This document shows positions 1 through 11,723 of a stretch of 31,558 nucleotides of DNA, piece by piece. Within the stretch, counting starts at the first letter, position 1. Each line of letters opens with the position of its first letter. The stretch is from DASQUK01 sp046723645 (lineage in GTDB: Bacteria; Actinomycetota; Acidimicrobiia; Acidimicrobiales; VFJN01): assembly GCA_046723645.1 (NCBI GenBank), contig JBKOUY010000085.1:1-31558 (forward strand), read 5' to 3'. The position numbers and the translations under genes were made by a program. Under the pieces are notes generated by a model that made no database searches, was not told the origin of the DNA, and was given only the letters and a program-made list of their open reading frames with translations.

Positions 1-140
1 GTTGACGGGGCCGTCGGCCCCGGCCTGGCGGCGCGCCTGGGCGCTGGGCGACGGCAGGGGCCGGCGCCGCCGCCAACGGCGCCGGTGGCCGGAGGTGTAG
101 CAACGGACCGTTGGGTGCCGACCCCGTAGGCTTCCCTCCC
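1..140. other. Window-edge segment with two GC hairpins
   Basis: No complete gene is visible here. Two perfect inverted repeats are present: GGGGCC-gtc-GGCCCC at 7-21 and CCGGCGCC-(9 nt)-GGCGCCGG at 61-85. They could be the terminator region of a gene to the left. Forward frame 1 stays open from base 1 to a TAG at 127-129 and would give a Pro/Ala/Gly-rich tail, so the C-terminus of an upstream gene is possible, but nothing recognisable is encoded. Confidence 0.3.
127..132 (+). promoter_or_regulatory. Putative -10 (TAGGCT) for a leaderless start
   Basis: TAGGCT fits the actinobacterial TAnnnT -10 consensus and ends 8 bases before the ATG at 141. There is no Shine-Dalgarno sequence before that ATG, so a leaderless transcript is the simplest reading. 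No convincing -35 is seen. Confidence 0.4.
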
Positions 141-473
141 ATGCTCTGGTTCGAGCGCGAGGTGGTGGCGGCACTCGTGGTCACCGACGATCCCGCGGTG
201 CGGTCGTCGGTGGAGGCGTTCGTCGACGGCTCGCTGCGTGACAAGCCCGAGCACCTGCGGCTGGGGGTGGCAGCGGAATCGGTCGTTCTCGGCACCTACG
301 TCGCGCTGCTTCGGGCCCTCGGGCGGCTCGACGGCGACGAGGCGCTGCGCGCGCTCCTCCGATCCTGGGAGAACGGGCGGATCGGCGTGGTCAGCCAGTA
401 CGTGCGGGCCATGCAGGCGCTGGTGATCTTCGCCGAGAACGAGTTGGCATCGGCGCCCCACAGGGCGGCGTGA
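141..473 (+). CDS. Small helical protein preceding GMC oxidoreductase
   Basis: A protein of 110 residues, predicted mostly helical, with no signal peptide, membrane segment or cysteine pair. I do not recognise a family with certainty. The motif AFVDGSLRDKPEHLRLG loosely recalls the small helical subunits and N-terminal helical domains that accompany some GMC-type dehydrogenases and long-chain alcohol oxidases; this is inference. The ATG at 141 is chosen because TAGGCT lies 8 bases upstream. A TTG at 111 with GGAGG at 91-95 is the alternative, but its spacing of 15 bases is long. Its TGA (471-473) overlaps the start of the GMC gene, so the two are probably translationally coupled and may form one complex. 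Confidence 0.7.
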   Translation: MLWFEREVVAALVVTDDPAVRSSVEAFVDGSLRDKPEHLRLGVAAESVVLGTYVALLRALGRLDGDEALRALLRSWENGRIGVVSQYVRAMQALVIFAENELASAPHRAA

Positions 474-1894
474 TGGGGACGCTCGACACCGAGATCCTCG
501 TCGTCGGCTCCGGCGCAGGGGGTGGCATCACGGCCGCCCGGCTCGCCGAGGCGGGGCGCCAGGTGACCGTGATCGAGGAGGGTCCCTGGGTGGACGCCGA
601 CGCCCACGAGCCGTTCTCGCTCGAGGAGATGGTCACCAAATACCGCCACCACGGCGCATCGCTCGCCCTCGGCAACCCCAACATCGCCTATGCCGAGGGC
701 CGCTGCGTCGGCGGCAGCACCGAGGTGAACAGCGGCCTCTACCACCGGCTGCCCGACTCACTGACCGCCGACTGGGCGTCGCGCTACGCCATCGACGAGT
801 TCACGCCGACCGGGCTCGGCCGCTACGCCGATTGCGTGGAGCGGGACCTAGGGGTGTCGACGCTGCCGGGTGCGCCGCCGCCGTCGTCGGCGATGCTCGA
901 GCGGGGCGCGACCAAGCTGGGCTGGCGCAACGTCGAGTTCGCGCGGGTGTTCCGCTACGACGCCGCGGGCCGCGGCACCAAGCAGACGATGTCCCGCACG
1001 ATGCTGCCCCGCGCGGTCGGCGCCGGGGCGACGATCGTCCCCGACTGCCGCGTCCAGCGGCTGCTCCGCGACGGCGACCGGGTGGTCGGCGTGCGGGCCC
1101 GGCGCCGTCACGCCGGCGTGGCCGTCGAGCGGCTCGAGATCCGCGCCGACCACGTCTTCGTGTGTGCCGGGGCCGTGGAGACGCCGGCGCTCCTGCAGCG
1201 CAGCGGCATCCGGCACAACGCCGGCAAAGGGCTCAAGATGCACCCGACCGTCAAGATCGCCGCCCGGTTCCCCCACCCCATCGACCACGGCGACGTCCCC
1301 ATGCACCGCATCACCGAATTCGCCCCAGGCCTGACGATCGGCGGCTCGGCCAGCCGCCGCGGCCACGTCGCGATGGCCCTCGCCGACACCGGGCTGCCGC
1401 TCGAGGACGCCCTCGCCGGCTGGGAGAACATCTCCGTGTACTACGCCGCGATCCGCAGCGAGGGCAGTGGACGGGTCCTGGCGGTACCGGGGCTGGCGTC
1501 GCCGGTCGTGACGTACAAGCTCAGCGACGGCGACCTGAGCCGGCTGGCGCGCGGGATTGTCAGTCTCGGCGAGTTGTTGCTGGCAGCGGGCGCCACCGAG
1601 CTGCATCCTTCGATCCTCGGCGGACCGGTGGTGCACGGCACGGACGGGCTGGGGGCATGGTGGGACACGCTCACGCGGAGCCGAGCCAGCGTCATGACCG
1701 TGCACCTCACCTCGACGGTGCGGATGGGCGAGGACCGCCGGCGCACCGGGGCCGACAGCTTCGGGCGGGTGTGGGGGCACCGCAACCTGCGGGTCAACGA
1801 CGCGTCGCTCCTCCCCGACGCCCCGGGCGTCAACCCGCAGGCGGCCATCATGGCCATCGCCGCCCGCAACTGCGACGAGTTCCTGGCATCGTGA
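473..1894 (+). CDS. GMC-family FAD-dependent oxidoreductase
   Basis: A flavoprotein of 473 residues expected to oxidise an alcohol group. The N-terminal Rossmann motif VVGSGAGGG (Gly12, 14, 16 and 17) binds the ADP part of FAD. The GGSTEVNSG segment near residue 83 is the second GMC signature region. The C-terminal part carries VHLTSTVRMG (His411) and GVNPQAAIMA (Asn454), matching the usual His plus Asn/His active-site pair. Length is on the short side for GMC enzymes. ATG 473 overlaps the upstream TGA as TGATG and has AGGG 7 bases before it; GTG 470 is the other option. The gene overlaps the next one as GTGA. The substrate is unknown; neighbouring 3-beta-HSD-like SDR genes suggest a sterol, terpenoid or long-chain lipid alcohol. 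Confidence 0.9.
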   Translation: MGTLDTEILVVGSGAGGGITAARLAEAGRQVTVIEEGPWVDADAHEPFSLEEMVTKYRHHGASLALGNPNIAYAEGRCVGGSTEVNSGLYHRLPDSLTADWASRYAIDEFTPTGLGRYADCVERDLGVSTLPGAPPPSSAMLERGATKLGWRNVEFARVFRYDAAGRGTKQTMSRTMLPRAVGAGATIVPDCRVQRLLRDGDRVVGVRARRRHAGVAVERLEIRADHVFVCAGAVETPALLQRSGIRHNAGKGLKMHPTVKIAARFPHPIDHGDVPMHRITEFAPGLTIGGSASRRGHVAMALADTGLPLEDALAGWENISVYYAAIRSEGSGRVLAVPGLASPVVTYKLSDGDLSRLARGIVSLGELLLAAGATELHPSILGGPVVHGTDGLGAWWDTLTRSRASVMTVHLTSTVRMGEDRRRTGADSFGRVWGHRNLRVNDASLLPDAPGVNPQAAIMAIAARNCDEFLAS

Positions 1895-2943
1895 GCGAGG
1901 CGTCCGTGCCCACCGGGGCGCCGGCTCCGGTCGCCGTCGTCACCGGCGCATCCGGTTGGCTCGGGCAGAACCTGGTCCGGGCGCTCGCCCGGAGCCGCGA
2001 TCGGGTGCGGTGCCTGGTGCCGGTGCCGGCCGAGGCGCCGCCGTTGGAGCTGGTCTCGCCGAGCATCGAGGCGGTGACCGGCGACGTGCGGGACCCGGCC
2101 ACCGTGGACCGACTGTTCGACGGCATGGGGCCCGAGGCCGCGGTGTTCCATGCCGCCGCCGTGATCCATCCCAGCAAGACCGTCCGCGAGCTGTTCGACG
2201 TCAACGTGGGCGGCACCCAGCTGGTGCTGGACCGCGCGCGCCGGACGGGCGCCGCCCGGTTCGTGCACGTCTCGTCGAACTCGCCGTTCGGCGTCAACCC
2301 CGGGCCGGACGACGCGTTCACCGAGGACTCCCCCTACAACCCCTACATGGGGTACGGCCGCTCCAAGCAGGAGGCGGAGCAGCTGGTCCGGCAGGCGTAC
2401 GACCGCGGCGACCTGGGAACCGTGACGGTGCGGGCGCCGTGGTTCTACGGCCCCTACCAGCCGCCACGGCAGAGCCGGTTCTTCAGCGCGATCCGCAGGG
2501 GCCGCTTCCCGATGGTCGGCGACGGCAGCCAGAAGCGCTCGATGGTGTACACCGGCAACCTCGTCCAGGGCCTGCTCCGGGCCGAGGTGGCCGACAAGGC
2601 CCCGGGCAACGCGTACTGGGTGGCCGACGCCGAGCCGTACGAGCTCCGCGAGATCATCGCCACGGTGCGGCGCGCGCTGGCGGCCGAGGGCCTAACCGTG
2701 TCCGGTCCCGCGCGGGTGGCCCTCCCGCGCGTCGCGGCCCGGGCCGCCGAGAGGGCGGACGCCCTGCTCCAGGGCCGGGGCCGCTACTCCCAGGCCCTGC
2801 ACGTGCTGGGCGAGCTCAACCACACCATCGCCTGCGACATCACCCGCGCCCGCGAGGAGCTCGGCTACGACCCCGCGGTCGGAATGGAGGAGGGCATGCG
2901 GGCCAGCATCCGCTGGTGCCTCGAGCACGGGGAGCGGCTCTAG
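1891..2943 (+). CDS. Extended SDR / NAD-dependent epimerase-dehydratase (3-beta-HSD-like)
   Basis: A protein of 350 residues of the extended short-chain dehydrogenase family. The nucleotide-binding motif is VTGASGWLGQ (Gly19, 22 and 25). The catalytic pair is in YGRSK (Tyr155, Lys159), preceded by the serine region HVSSNSPFG. The C-terminal half (ADAEPYELREII and following) resembles the substrate domain of epimerases and 3-beta-hydroxysteroid dehydrogenases. GTG 1891 overlaps the TGA of the GMC gene as GTGA, implying coupled translation. The gene ends in CTAG, which is the left duplicated target of the MITE-like element that follows. Substrate cannot be read from the sequence. Confidence 0.88.
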   Translation: MSEASVPTGAPAPVAVVTGASGWLGQNLVRALARSRDRVRCLVPVPAEAPPLELVSPSIEAVTGDVRDPATVDRLFDGMGPEAAVFHAAAVIHPSKTVRELFDVNVGGTQLVLDRARRTGAARFVHVSSNSPFGVNPGPDDAFTEDSPYNPYMGYGRSKQEAEQLVRQAYDRGDLGTVTVRAPWFYGPYQPPRQSRFFSAIRRGRFPMVGDGSQKRSMVYTGNLVQGLLRAEVADKAPGNAYWVADAEPYELREIIATVRRALAAEGLTVSGPARVALPRVAARAAERADALLQGRGRYSQALHVLGELNHTIACDITRAREELGYDPAVGMEEGMRASIRWCLEHGERL

Positions 2944-3103
2944 TGGGCGCTCGCGGACGTTCCGTGGATGTATCGCCGTGTCAGATTCGTCGCTGGCGAG
3001 GACGCAGGAGGAAGGCGCAGCCAGCGGCTGCGGCGACGACGAGGACGATGTCCAGCGGCGGGTCTGGCCGGCGAGACGCCACGATGACTTCCGCGAGGGC
3101 CCA
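2944..3103. mobile_element. MITE-like element, 160 bp, CTAG target duplication
   Basis: The segment is bounded by 17-bp terminal inverted repeats matching at 15 of 17 positions: TGGGCGCTCGCGGACGT at 2944-2960 and, read on the minus strand, TGGGCCCTCGCGGAAGT at 3103-3087. CTAG flanks it on both sides (2940-2943 and 3104-3107), as expected for a 4-bp target duplication; CTAG/YTAR targets are known for the IS5 group. Removing the element plus one CTAG would place the SDR stop TAG directly on the next SDR's GTG as TAGTG, like the other overlaps in this cassette. It encodes no transposase. An internal 7-bp hairpin lies at 3016-3032. The alternative is an ordinary spacer with chance symmetry. Confidence 0.5.
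2981..3082 (-). CDS. Possible 33-residue membrane peptide inside the MITE-like element
   Basis: On the minus strand a GTG at 3082 is preceded by GGAAG five bases upstream and opens a 33-residue frame. The peptide has a charged N-terminus, a hydrophobic stretch DIVLVVAAAAGCAFLL and a basic tail RPRQRRI, the shape of a single membrane-spanning peptide. Part of the alanine run comes from the 3016-3032 palindrome, so the hydrophobicity may be accidental. There is no homology evidence; treat it as a candidate only. Confidence 0.2.
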   Translation of the reverse strand: MASRRPDPPLDIVLVVAAAAGCAFLLRPRQRRI

Positions 3104-3106
3104 CTA

Positions 3107-4135
3107 GTGGGCGCGACAGTCCTCGTGACCGGGGGTAGCGGCTACTTCGGTTCGATCCTCACGGGCATGGCCCGCGCCCGGGGGGACCGGGTCCGCGTCT
3201 TCGACCTCAACCCACCGGTCCCGGTCGCAGGCGTCGAGTACATCGCCGGCGACGTGCGGGACCGGGCGGCCGTGACCGCCGCGTGCGACGGCGCCGACGT
3301 CGTGCTGCACAACGTCGCCCAGGTGCCGCTGGCGCAGGACCGGGACCTGTTCTGGTCGGTCAACGTCACCGGGACCGCCAACGTCCTCCTCGCCGCCCGT
3401 GACCGTGGGGTGGCCAAGGTCGTGCACACCTCGTCCAGCGCCATCTACGGGATCCCGGACCGCAACCCGGTCGCCGAGGACACGCCGGCCCGCCCACTGG
3501 AGGCGTACGGACGGGCCAAGCTCGAGGCCGAGCTCCTGTGCCGCGACGCGGCCGACGCGGGCGTCGACGTCACCGTCGTCCGCCCCCGGACGATCCTCGG
3601 CCACGGGCGCCTCGGCATCATGGCCGTGCTGTTCGAGTTCGTCGCCGAGGGCGCACCGGTGTACGTGCTGGGCAAGGGGGACAACCGCTACCAGTTCGTG
3701 CACGCCACCGACCTCGCGGACGCCTGCCTCCGGGCCGCGGGCCGCGAGAAGCCGGCCGTCTACAACATCGGCGCCGGGAACTTCGGCACCATGCGCGAGA
3801 CGCTCCAGGCCCTCGTGGACCACGCCGGCACCGGGTCCCGGGTCCGGTCCCTCCCGGCGGCCCCCGCCCGGGCCGCGATGCGTACGCTGTCGAGGCTCGG
3901 CGTGGCGCCGTTCGCGCCGTATCACTGGCTGCTCTACGCCGAGTCGCTGTGGTTCGACACCACGAGGGCCCGCACCGAGCTCGGCTGGGAACCGCGGCAC
4001 TCCAACGCGTCCGCGGTGATCGAGTCGTACGAGTGGTTCCTCGCCCACCGCGACGAGCCCGGCGCGGCGAAACGCTCCCACCACCAGTCGCCCGTCAAGC
4101 TCGGCCTGCTGGAGGTCCTCAAGCGCCTGCCGTGA
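3107..4135 (+). CDS. Extended SDR / NAD-dependent epimerase-dehydratase
   Basis: A protein of 342 residues and a second extended SDR. VTGGSGYFGS gives Gly9, 12 and 15 of the NAD(P) loop; HTSSSAIYG and YGRAK (Tyr134, Lys138) supply the catalytic residues. The FVHATDLADACLRAA region is typical of epimerase and 3-beta-HSD-like proteins. GTG 3107 is chosen because GAGGG lies 7 bases upstream and the protein then begins directly with the first Rossmann strand. An in-frame start at 2978 would add 43 residues encoded almost wholly by the MITE-like element and is unlikely to be native. It probably acts in the same pathway as the GMC and first SDR enzymes, for example on an adjacent carbon of one lipid substrate; that is inference. 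Confidence 0.87.
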   Translation: MGATVLVTGGSGYFGSILTGMARARGDRVRVFDLNPPVPVAGVEYIAGDVRDRAAVTAACDGADVVLHNVAQVPLAQDRDLFWSVNVTGTANVLLAARDRGVAKVVHTSSSAIYGIPDRNPVAEDTPARPLEAYGRAKLEAELLCRDAADAGVDVTVVRPRTILGHGRLGIMAVLFEFVAEGAPVYVLGKGDNRYQFVHATDLADACLRAAGREKPAVYNIGAGNFGTMRETLQALVDHAGTGSRVRSLPAAPARAAMRTLSRLGVAPFAPYHWLLYAESLWFDTTRARTELGWEPRHSNASAVIESYEWFLAHRDEPGAAKRSHHQSPVKLGLLEVLKRLP

Positions 4136-4157
4136 GCCGTGAGGACGCCCGGGACGC

Positions 4158-4194
4158 GAGGCTTTGCCGCCTCATCCGAACCCGATTGGGTTCG
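4158..4194 (+). terminator. Paired hairpins after the SDR cassette
   Basis: Two perfect inverted repeats follow the second SDR gene: GAGGC-(6)-GCCTC at about 4158-4173, and CGAACCC-gatt-GGGTTCG at 4177-4194. No U-run follows, so they are GC hairpins of the kind often seen at actinobacterial gene ends. They may end the SDR transcript or lie at the edge of the gltB promoter. Confidence 0.4.
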
Positions 4195-4216
4195 CAGCCG
4201 TGGCCAGGGGATCCGC

Positions 4217-4222
4217 TAACCT
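4217..4222 (+). promoter_or_regulatory. Putative -10 (TAACCT) for gltB
   Basis: TAACCT matches TAnnnT and would give a 5' leader of roughly 125 bases before the gltB start. The leader can fold in competing ways close to the ribosome site: GGTCG/CGACC and GCTGG/CCAGC around 4318-4340 share bases. I recognise no known riboswitch class there. Confidence 0.3.
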
Positions 4223-4354
4223 GAGCCGACCCTTCGTGGGGACTTCGGGCAACGGCGCCCGCTTCGCTTCAGCGACGAGCGGATCAGACGTCCCCCACCA
4301 GCCGGCCCGAGCGTCTCGGTCGCTGGCGTCCCGACCCAGCAGGAGGTGCCGTTG

Positions 4355-8794
<4,440 letters not shown>

Positions 8795-8845
8795 GCCACG
8801 CCGACCCCCGGTGCGAGCCCCGCCAGGGGGCATCGGGCCGCCGAG

Positions 8846-8874
8846 CGCGACGCATGTCGCGGGGGGTTGTCCCC
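8846..8874 (+). terminator. Tandem hairpins after gltB
   Basis: CGCGAC-gcat-GTCGCG (8846-8861) is followed at once by GGGG-ttgt-CCCC (8863-8874). They lie 52 bases after the gltB stop and before the promoter of the next gene, so a terminator role is likely although no U-run follows. Confidence 0.4.
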
Positions 8875-8905
8875 AACGGCGACGATCGGGGCGCCCAATC
8901 CGAGG

Positions 8906-8911
8906 TAGGGT
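8906..8911 (+). promoter_or_regulatory. Putative -10 (TAGGGT) for the kinase-like gene
   Basis: TAGGGT ends 11 bases before the ATG at 8923 and no Shine-Dalgarno sequence intervenes, so the transcript would be leaderless or have a leader of only a few bases. Confidence 0.35.
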
Positions 8912-8922
8912 CGCCCCCCGAC

Positions 8923-10893
8923 ATGGCTGGGACATCCGTGCCACCCGTACCTCATTGTCGCGACCTCACTCCCGTCGGGGAGCGTTTGGCGTCGACGCTC
9001 TACGCCGCCCACAGCGACCTGCTCGGCCATCCGGTGACCGTCACGCTCTACCCCGCCTTGGCCGACGGGGACGCCCGGCGCCGGTTCGACCGCGCCGCCG
9101 CCAGCGCCCAGCGGTTGGCGGCGCACCCGAGCGTGCTCACGATCCACCAGTGGGGCCACGGTGACGACGGCCGTCCGTGGGTGATCACTGATCCCCAGCC
9201 GCTGGAGACCATCGACACGCTGCTCAGGGCCGGCGGGCCACGCCGCGTGGAGGAGGCGCTCCGGATCGGGGTGCTGGTCGCGGGCGCGCTCGAGACGGCC
9301 CACCGCGCCGGCATCGTTCACGGCGACCTCTCGCCCGCCCGGCTGGTTCTCGGCCAGGACGGGGACCCGCTCGTGGCGGACATCGGCCTGGCCGAGTTCG
9401 GCGACTTCCCGGGGTTCGGGGCGCTCTACAACCCGATCCGCTACCACGCCCCGCCCGAGGCGCTGGAACGCACCGGGGTGACCGCTGCATCCGACGTCTA
9501 CTCGCTGGCAACCACGGTCTACGCGCTCCTGGCCGGTGGCGCCCCGCACGAGAAGCCGGCCGACATCACCGACAGCAACGCGTCGTTGCTGCTGCGGATC
9601 CTGCAGATCGAGGTGCCGCCGATCGTGCGGCCCGGCGAGGACATCGACGGCGTCGAGGCGGCCCTCGCCCCGGCCCTCGCGCACGCGCCCGGCAGGCGTC
9701 CGCCCCGCGTCCTCGACCTTGCCCGTTCCCTCCAGGGCGTGCAGCGCAACCTCGGCTTGGCGGTCGTGGAGCCGGTGGTCCTCGACCTGGGCGACCCCGG
9801 AACACCCGCCGCCGCACCTGCGCCGGCCGAGGAACCCCCGGCACTGCCGGAGCACGTGCCACCGGTTCCGTCGGAGGCCGATCCGCTGCCTGCCTGGTAC
9901 GCCGCCTCCCGCCCGGATCCCGCGCCAGCAGGCGGGACCGGCCTGGTCCCCCGGTTCGGCAACACGCCGCCCGACCGTCCGGACCGGCCGCACGGCGCGA
10001 GCGGCCCCCATTGGGCCACCGGGCTCGGCCATCTTGCGCACCTGCCCGAGGCCGCCGGCTACAGCGACCGGCGTGGAATCGGCCCGCCGCCGGATGAGCC
10101 CCACCCGCCGGCGGGACCGCACACACCCGGCGAACCGCCCCCGCCGCCGGCCGCCACGGAGGTCTGGGCGCCGACCAACGGGTATCGACCCAACGGACAC
10201 ACACGGGAGCCGCTCGCCGAGCTGCCGCCGGCAGGGCTCGGGGGTCGCGGCAATGGCCTCCGGCAGACCCCGACGACGAGCGTGCACGACGACCCGAGCG
10301 GTTTCCAGCGCCCACCGGGCGGTGCCGACCCCCCGCGCGACCCGCGGTGGCCGCCCACACCCGCCGCGCCGCCCTGGGAGGGCGATCCCCCGCTGCCGGC
10401 CCCGCAGCGCCGCCCTCGCGTCGATGCCGACTCTGCGCGCACCGCCGAGGGCTGGTCCGTGCCGCCAATCGTGCCCCGCGAGCTGGCACCCGGCGGGCAG
10501 GCGACCCGCCCTCAGCGGTCTCCAGGCCCCACCCGGCGCCGACCCATCACCGGTTCCGAGGCGCCGGGGTCCGGCGCCTTTCCGGTCGCCGAACGGACCG
10601 CGACGGGTTCCGCGCTCGACCGTGCCCGGCAGGCCCGCCTGCGCCGCGACGCGTCGCCCGGCCCCGCAGAGCAAGTGCCCGACCAGCGGGCGGAGGGCCC
10701 GAAGCTCAAGGGCCCTGCAGCGCCGTCGGATGGCGCCCCGGCGCTGCCGGTCATCGTGCTGATCGTCGTGGTGGTGCTGCTGACCCTCGGCGTCGCCTAC
10801 ATGGTGATCACGGGTGACGGCACATCCGACCCCGTTGACGACCAGCCAGGCGCCAGCACCCCGAGCTCGGTTCTCTCAGTCGACGAGGCGTAG
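8923..10893 (+). CDS. Membrane-anchored Ser/Thr kinase-like protein (probable pseudokinase)
   Basis: A protein of 656 residues. Residues 15-270 show a protein-kinase fold: HRAGIVHGDLSPARLVL aligns with the catalytic loop (His133, Asp135) and VADIGLAEFG with the DFG region (Asp153). Key residues differ: strand beta-3 reads VTVTLYPA with no lysine, the glycine loop is not recognisable, and the metal-binding Asn of the catalytic loop is Arg140. Residues about 280-605 form a long Pro/Gly-rich, probably disordered linker. A single membrane helix (about 607-631, LPVIVLIVVVVLLTLGVAY) precedes a 25-residue acidic outer tail, so the kinase-like domain is cytoplasmic. It could bind a partner or nucleotide without phosphorylating. 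The 3' end overlaps the convergent GntR gene by 18 bases. Confidence 0.85.
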   Translation: MAGTSVPPVPHCRDLTPVGERLASTLYAAHSDLLGHPVTVTLYPALADGDARRRFDRAAASAQRLAAHPSVLTIHQWGHGDDGRPWVITDPQPLETIDTLLRAGGPRRVEEALRIGVLVAGALETAHRAGIVHGDLSPARLVLGQDGDPLVADIGLAEFGDFPGFGALYNPIRYHAPPEALERTGVTAASDVYSLATTVYALLAGGAPHEKPADITDSNASLLLRILQIEVPPIVRPGEDIDGVEAALAPALAHAPGRRPPRVLDLARSLQGVQRNLGLAVVEPVVLDLGDPGTPAAAPAPAEEPPALPEHVPPVPSEADPLPAWYAASRPDPAPAGGTGLVPRFGNTPPDRPDRPHGASGPHWATGLGHLAHLPEAAGYSDRRGIGPPPDEPHPPAGPHTPGEPPPPPAATEVWAPTNGYRPNGHTREPLAELPPAGLGGRGNGLRQTPTTSVHDDPSGFQRPPGGADPPRDPRWPPTPAAPPWEGDPPLPAPQRRPRVDADSARTAEGWSVPPIVPRELAPGGQATRPQRSPGPTRRRPITGSEAPGSGAFPVAERTATGSALDRARQARLRRDASPGPAEQVPDQRAEGPKLKGPAAPSDGAPALPVIVLIVVVVLLTLGVAYMVITGDGTSDPVDDQPGASTPSSVLSVDEA

Positions 10894-11607
10894 CCCCGAG
10901 GGTCCCATCGAGGGCTCGAACCTCGGCAGGTCGACGACGAACTCCGTGCGGTGTGCCGGGAAGACATGCTCGGACACCAGCAACGGTCGATCGTCGACGT
11001 CGCGCGTCACGCGCTCGCAGCGCAGCACGGGCGAGCCCACGGGCACCGCCAGCAGGTCGGCGTCGGCGCGGCTGGCGGCGGCCGCACCGATCGTCTGGGT
11101 GGCGCCACCGATGGGCACGCCCACGAGCTCGTAGAACGGCGTGCGCTCCACGTCCGCGCGCGACAGGCGCGTTCCGACCTCCTCGGGGCACCAGACGGTC
11201 ACGCGCGCGAAGGGCTGCCCGTCGGCAACGTTGACCCGGCGGACCTCCAGCACGGCGTCGACGCCGAGCACCTGGCGCACCCGCGGCGGGGGTGCCACGA
11301 ACCGGAAGCCCACCACGCGCCGTTCCGAGGTCAGGCCGAGCTCGCCCAGCTGGTCCTCGATGGTGCCGAGCCGGCCCAGCGCCTGGCGGACCGGGTCGGC
11401 GGCCACGAACCAGCCGAAGCCCTGGCGGGCGTCGATCAGGCCCTCGTCCCGCAACAGCTCGAGCGCCTTGCGGACGGTGACCCGGCTGACCGCGTGCGAG
11501 CGCGAGAGCCCACTCTCGCTGGGCAGCAGGCGGCCAGGCCTCAGCTCGCCGGACTCGATCCGCCCACGCAGCTCCTCGGCGATCGCCCGGTAGCGGACCC
11601 GACGCAC
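10876..11607 (-). CDS. GntR-family regulator, HutC/UTRA type
   Basis: A cytoplasmic transcription factor of 243 residues. An N-terminal winged helix (about residues 5-70) has the family pattern IAEELRGRIESGELRPGRLLP and VSRVTVRKALELLRDEGLI. The rest (about 90-235) is a UTRA effector-binding domain, which in this family binds small metabolites such as sugar phosphates, histidine intermediates or fatty acids; the ligand here is unknown. GTG 11607 has no Shine-Dalgarno sequence and overlaps an ACTTGT repeat (minus-strand sense ACAAGT), so it may be leaderless and autoregulated. It is divergent from the VOC-PAS-GAF-GGDEF gene, a natural candidate target. Confidence 0.9.
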   Translation of the reverse strand: MRRVRYRAIAEELRGRIESGELRPGRLLPSESGLSRSHAVSRVTVRKALELLRDEGLIDARQGFGWFVAADPVRQALGRLGTIEDQLGELGLTSERRVVGFRFVAPPPRVRQVLGVDAVLEVRRVNVADGQPFARVTVWCPEEVGTRLSRADVERTPFYELVGVPIGGATQTIGAAAASRADADLLAVPVGSPVLRCERVTRDVDDRPLLVSEHVFPAHRTEFVVDLPRFEPSMGPSGLRLVD

Positions 11608-11626
11608 TTGTCGGATACTTGTCTAC
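11605..11626. promoter_or_regulatory. Direct-repeat operator candidate (ACTTGT x2)
   Basis: ACTTGT occurs at 11606-11611 and 11617-11622, exactly 11 bp apart and so on the same face of the helix; the second runs on into CTAC. The first copy overlaps the GTG start of the GntR gene. A GTAGAC sequence, the inverse of GTCTAC at 11621-11626, lies at 11714-11719 before the divergent gene. The position fits autoregulation by the GntR protein. Confidence 0.35.
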
Positions 11627-11649
11627 CCCCGGGGAGGGCGCAAGGACCG

Positions 11650-11682
11650 CGGTCGACCGACCGCGAGGGCTAGCGAATCGCT
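11650..11682. promoter_or_regulatory. Two palindromes in the divergent intergenic region
   Basis: CGGTCGACCG (11650-11659) is a perfect 10-bp palindrome and AGCGA-a-TCGCT (11672-11682) a perfect 5-bp inverted repeat around one base. Both lie midway in the 116-bp spacer between the GntR and GGDEF genes. They are possible operators for either promoter. Confidence 0.25.
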
Positions 11683-11706
11683 GCGGGAAGGTGCGGCCGG
11701 CCCGTT

Positions 11707-11712
11707 TACCGT
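11707..11712 (+). promoter_or_regulatory. Putative -10 (TACCGT) for the GGDEF fusion gene
   Basis: TACCGT ends 11 bases before GTG 11724, giving a leader of at most a few bases; no clear ribosome-binding site is present. It overlaps the imperfect symmetry TACC-gt-GGTA at 11707-11716, so a repressor bound there would block it. Confidence 0.35.
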
Positions 11713-11723
11713 GGTAGACGTGA

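Noticed and set aside
832..1890. Upstream extension of the first SDR frame through the GMC gene
   Set aside because: The upstream part is an Arg/Pro-rich shadow frame; the true SDR begins at GTG 1891 in the GTGA overlap.
2978..3106. 43-residue N-terminal extension of the second SDR
   Set aside because: Encoded by the MITE-like element, low complexity, and placed before a Rossmann strand that normally begins the protein.
4177..4200. GGTTCG-type T-loop look-alike suggesting a tRNA
   Set aside because: No acceptor or anticodon stem can be built around it; it is a simple hairpin.
11661..11673. CCGCGAGGG-CTAG match to the right end of the MITE-like element
   Set aside because: Only a short identity in GC-rich DNA; no partner inverted repeat or second CTAG nearby, so a second element is not supported.
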